Source: an uncultured Methanosarcinales archaeon (GTDB lineage: Archaea > Halobacteriota > Methanosarcinia > Methanotrichales > Methanotrichaceae). From it: 5,982 nt of DNA. The stretch's first letter is position 1. The number at the start of each line of letters is the position of its first letter. Made by a program: the position numbers and the translations under genes. The notes below the pieces were generated by a model. It saw only the letters and a program-made list of their open reading frames with translations. It made no database searches and was not told the DNA's origin. Location: NCBI GenBank assembly GCA_937864385.1, contig CALMJN010000315.1, positions 1 through 5,982 on the forward strand. Reading direction: 5' to 3'. Shown piece by piece: positions 5,058 through 5,982 of the stretch.

Positions 5058-5756
5058 TCAGTACAGTCGCCATCTCATTATCTGCTTATAGACAAAAGCC
5101 AGTGCCAATCCCGCCAGGAAGCCTCCCACATGGGCCCAGTAGGCGACTCCTCCCGACTCGGAGCTCGCTCCCAGGGACATGGCTCCCCCGAAGATCTGAA
5201 GGATGAACCAGAGGGAGATGAAGAACAGGGCCGGTATCCTGGCGATACGGCTGAAAGGGGGCAGGAAGAAGAGAATGCGAACTGTGCCCGTGGGCAAAAG
5301 CAGGATGTATCCCGCCAGCACCCCGGCTATGGCTCCGCTGGCTCCTACATTGGGTATCATGGAGGTGGGATCGGCGGCGATCTGTGCCACGGACGCCGCC
5401 AGGCCGCAGAGCAGATAAAAGAAAATATAGAGTACCGGCCCCATCAGATCCTCCACATTGTCTCCGAATACCACCAGATAGATCATATTGGATGCTATAT
5501 GCAAGAGGCCGCCGTGCACGAACATGGCGGTGAAGAAGGTGAGATAAAACGGCAGTACCACGCTCTGGCCGCTGGTTACGAGGCCGGGCACCAGGGCCAC
5601 GGCCTGGATCATGGCATTCAAGCCCTCTTCTCCCTCGGTGATGAGTATAAACGCCTGATAGAGAAAGACCAGTATGTTTATGGCCACTATTATCGCTGTC
5701 ACTGCCGGAAAAGTCCGACGGGGTATGATCTCTTCTGTGCCCACGGGCGCGAACAT
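5058..5756 (-). CDS. Rhomboid family intramembrane serine protease
   Basis: This 232-residue membrane protease cleaves substrates within or beside their membrane helices. It has the basic six-helix core. The catalytic dyad is S140 in G138-A-S-G-A (helix 4) and H209 in AHVGGFLAG (helix 6). The oxyanion-side motif H86-x3-N90 is present in HGGLLHIASN after TAMFV, as in active members. Membrane segments are about 18-39, 69-96, 105-125, 138-155, 175-192 and 204-223. The N-terminus is short, with no extra domain. The ATG has GGAGG (5770-5766 on the minus strand) nine bases upstream, a strong ribosome site. A second minus-strand frame beginning at 5775 is a shadow. The upstream partial gene ends 77 bases before the start, so an operon is possible, but a TATA-like box lies in that gap. 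Substrates cannot be inferred from the neighbours. Confidence 0.95.
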   Translation of the reverse strand: MFAPVGTEEIIPRRTFPAVTAIIVAINILVFLYQAFILITEGEEGLNAMIQAVALVPGLVTSGQSVVLPFYLTFFTAMFVHGGLLHIASNMIYLVVFGDNVEDLMGPVLYIFFYLLCGLAASVAQIAADPTSMIPNVGASGAIAGVLAGYILLLPTGTVRILFFLPPFSRIARIPALFFISLWFILQIFGGAMSLGASSESGGVAYWAHVGGFLAGLALAFVYKQIMRWRLY

Positions 5757-5792
5757 CTCTTGAGCCCTCCAACATTCTTGTCTTCTATCGGC

Positions 5793-5806
5793 TTAATAGA
5801 TAAAAA
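5793..5806 (-). promoter_or_regulatory. TATA-like box for the rhomboid gene
   Basis: The minus strand reads TTTTTATCTATTAA here. Transcription about 25 bases downstream, near 5778, would leave a leader of some 20 bases containing the GGAGG site. A second, weaker box (CTATAAGA, near 5814-5821) lies further up. Confidence 0.4.
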
Positions 5807-5833
5807 CCGGGTATCTTATAGCCGTCAGCCCTC

Positions 5834-5982
5834 TCAGAGCCATCCTGCCCTCATCAGGATGAGGGGAAGCCTGGGCAGCAGCCAGAGCATGAAATCCCTG
5901 TAGGACATCCGGCCCGCCCCAACCTCAAGATACCTTTCCAGGACCTTCTCCTCCCGGGCAACTCTTCTCCTGTTTCCTCCCT
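5834..5982 (-). CDS. C-terminal end of a gene entering from the right edge, product unknown
   Basis: A minus-strand frame is open from the right edge to TGA at 5836-5834, giving 48 codons. It reads GGNRRRVAREEKVLERYLEV, then GAGRMSYRDFMLWLLPRLPL, then ILMRAGWL. The first half is a charged helix and the second an amphipathic or hydrophobic helix rich in Leu, Arg and Trp. Codon use is GC-rich, like the surrounding genes, and many codons begin with G or A. I do not recognise a family from this tail. It lies in the same direction as the rhomboid gene and 77 bases upstream, so the two may be cotranscribed. Confidence 0.7.
   Translation of the reverse strand, partial: GGNRRRVAREEKVLERYLEVGAGRMSYRDFMLWLLPRLPLILMRAGWL
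5848..5865. repeat. Tight inverted repeat near the 3' end of the right-edge gene
   Basis: CCCTCATC (5848-5855) and GATGAGGG (5858-5865) are exact complements with only two bases between, so RNA would fold as a 7-pair stem with a 4-base loop. It lies inside the coding region, about a dozen bases before the stop, and could mark or slow the transcript end. Confidence 0.45.

Noticed and set aside
5086..5903. Long frames opposite or overlapping the rhomboid gene (5086-5775 minus and 5130-5903 plus)
   Set aside because: Both are rich in Gly, Arg and His with no domain character, and they overlap a gene with intact catalytic motifs.

Overview
The window looks like chromosomal DNA from a methanogenic archaeon, most likely a member of the Methanosarcinales and perhaps Methanothrix/Methanosaeta (inference from protein texture; no 16S or methanogenesis gene is present). 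The signs of an archaeon are TATA-like boxes such as TTATATATA and TTTATATA placed before genes, purine-rich Shine-Dalgarno sites, T-rich tracts after genes, an archaeal-style CorA, and small winged-helix and Lrp regulators.

Layout. Bases 1-379 hold no well supported complete gene. On the minus strand, three overlapping open frames suggest a gene running off the left edge, possibly broken by frameshifts. An AT-rich small gene of unknown function follows at 380-715. The gap 716-981 holds a hairpin-forming element and the T-rich end signal of the next gene. A peroxiredoxin of the BCP/PrxQ family (982-1458, minus) is divergent from an Lrp/AsnC regulator (1626-2084, plus). The 167-base gap between them holds two TATA boxes and two dyads. 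The regulator is followed after 15 bases by a CorA-type Mg2+/Co2+ channel (2100-3245), probably in one operon. Next come a small ArsR-like winged-helix protein (3433-3729) and an AI-2E family membrane protein (3841-4965). Converging on the latter is a rhomboid intramembrane serine protease (5058-5756, minus). Upstream of it, the C-terminal 48 codons of another minus-strand gene (5834-5982) enter from the right edge.

The genes with recognisable products are ordinary housekeeping or envelope functions: peroxide defence, divalent cation uptake, membrane transport, intramembrane proteolysis and two transcription regulators. I see no CRISPR array, insertion sequence, tRNA, rRNA, toxin-antitoxin pair or defence island. 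I found no convincing undescribed system. The points most worth a second look are the AT-rich Cys/His protein with the possibly decayed neighbour opposite it, the dyads abutting the promoters of both intergenic control regions, and a BCP-type peroxiredoxin without the usual resolving cysteine.
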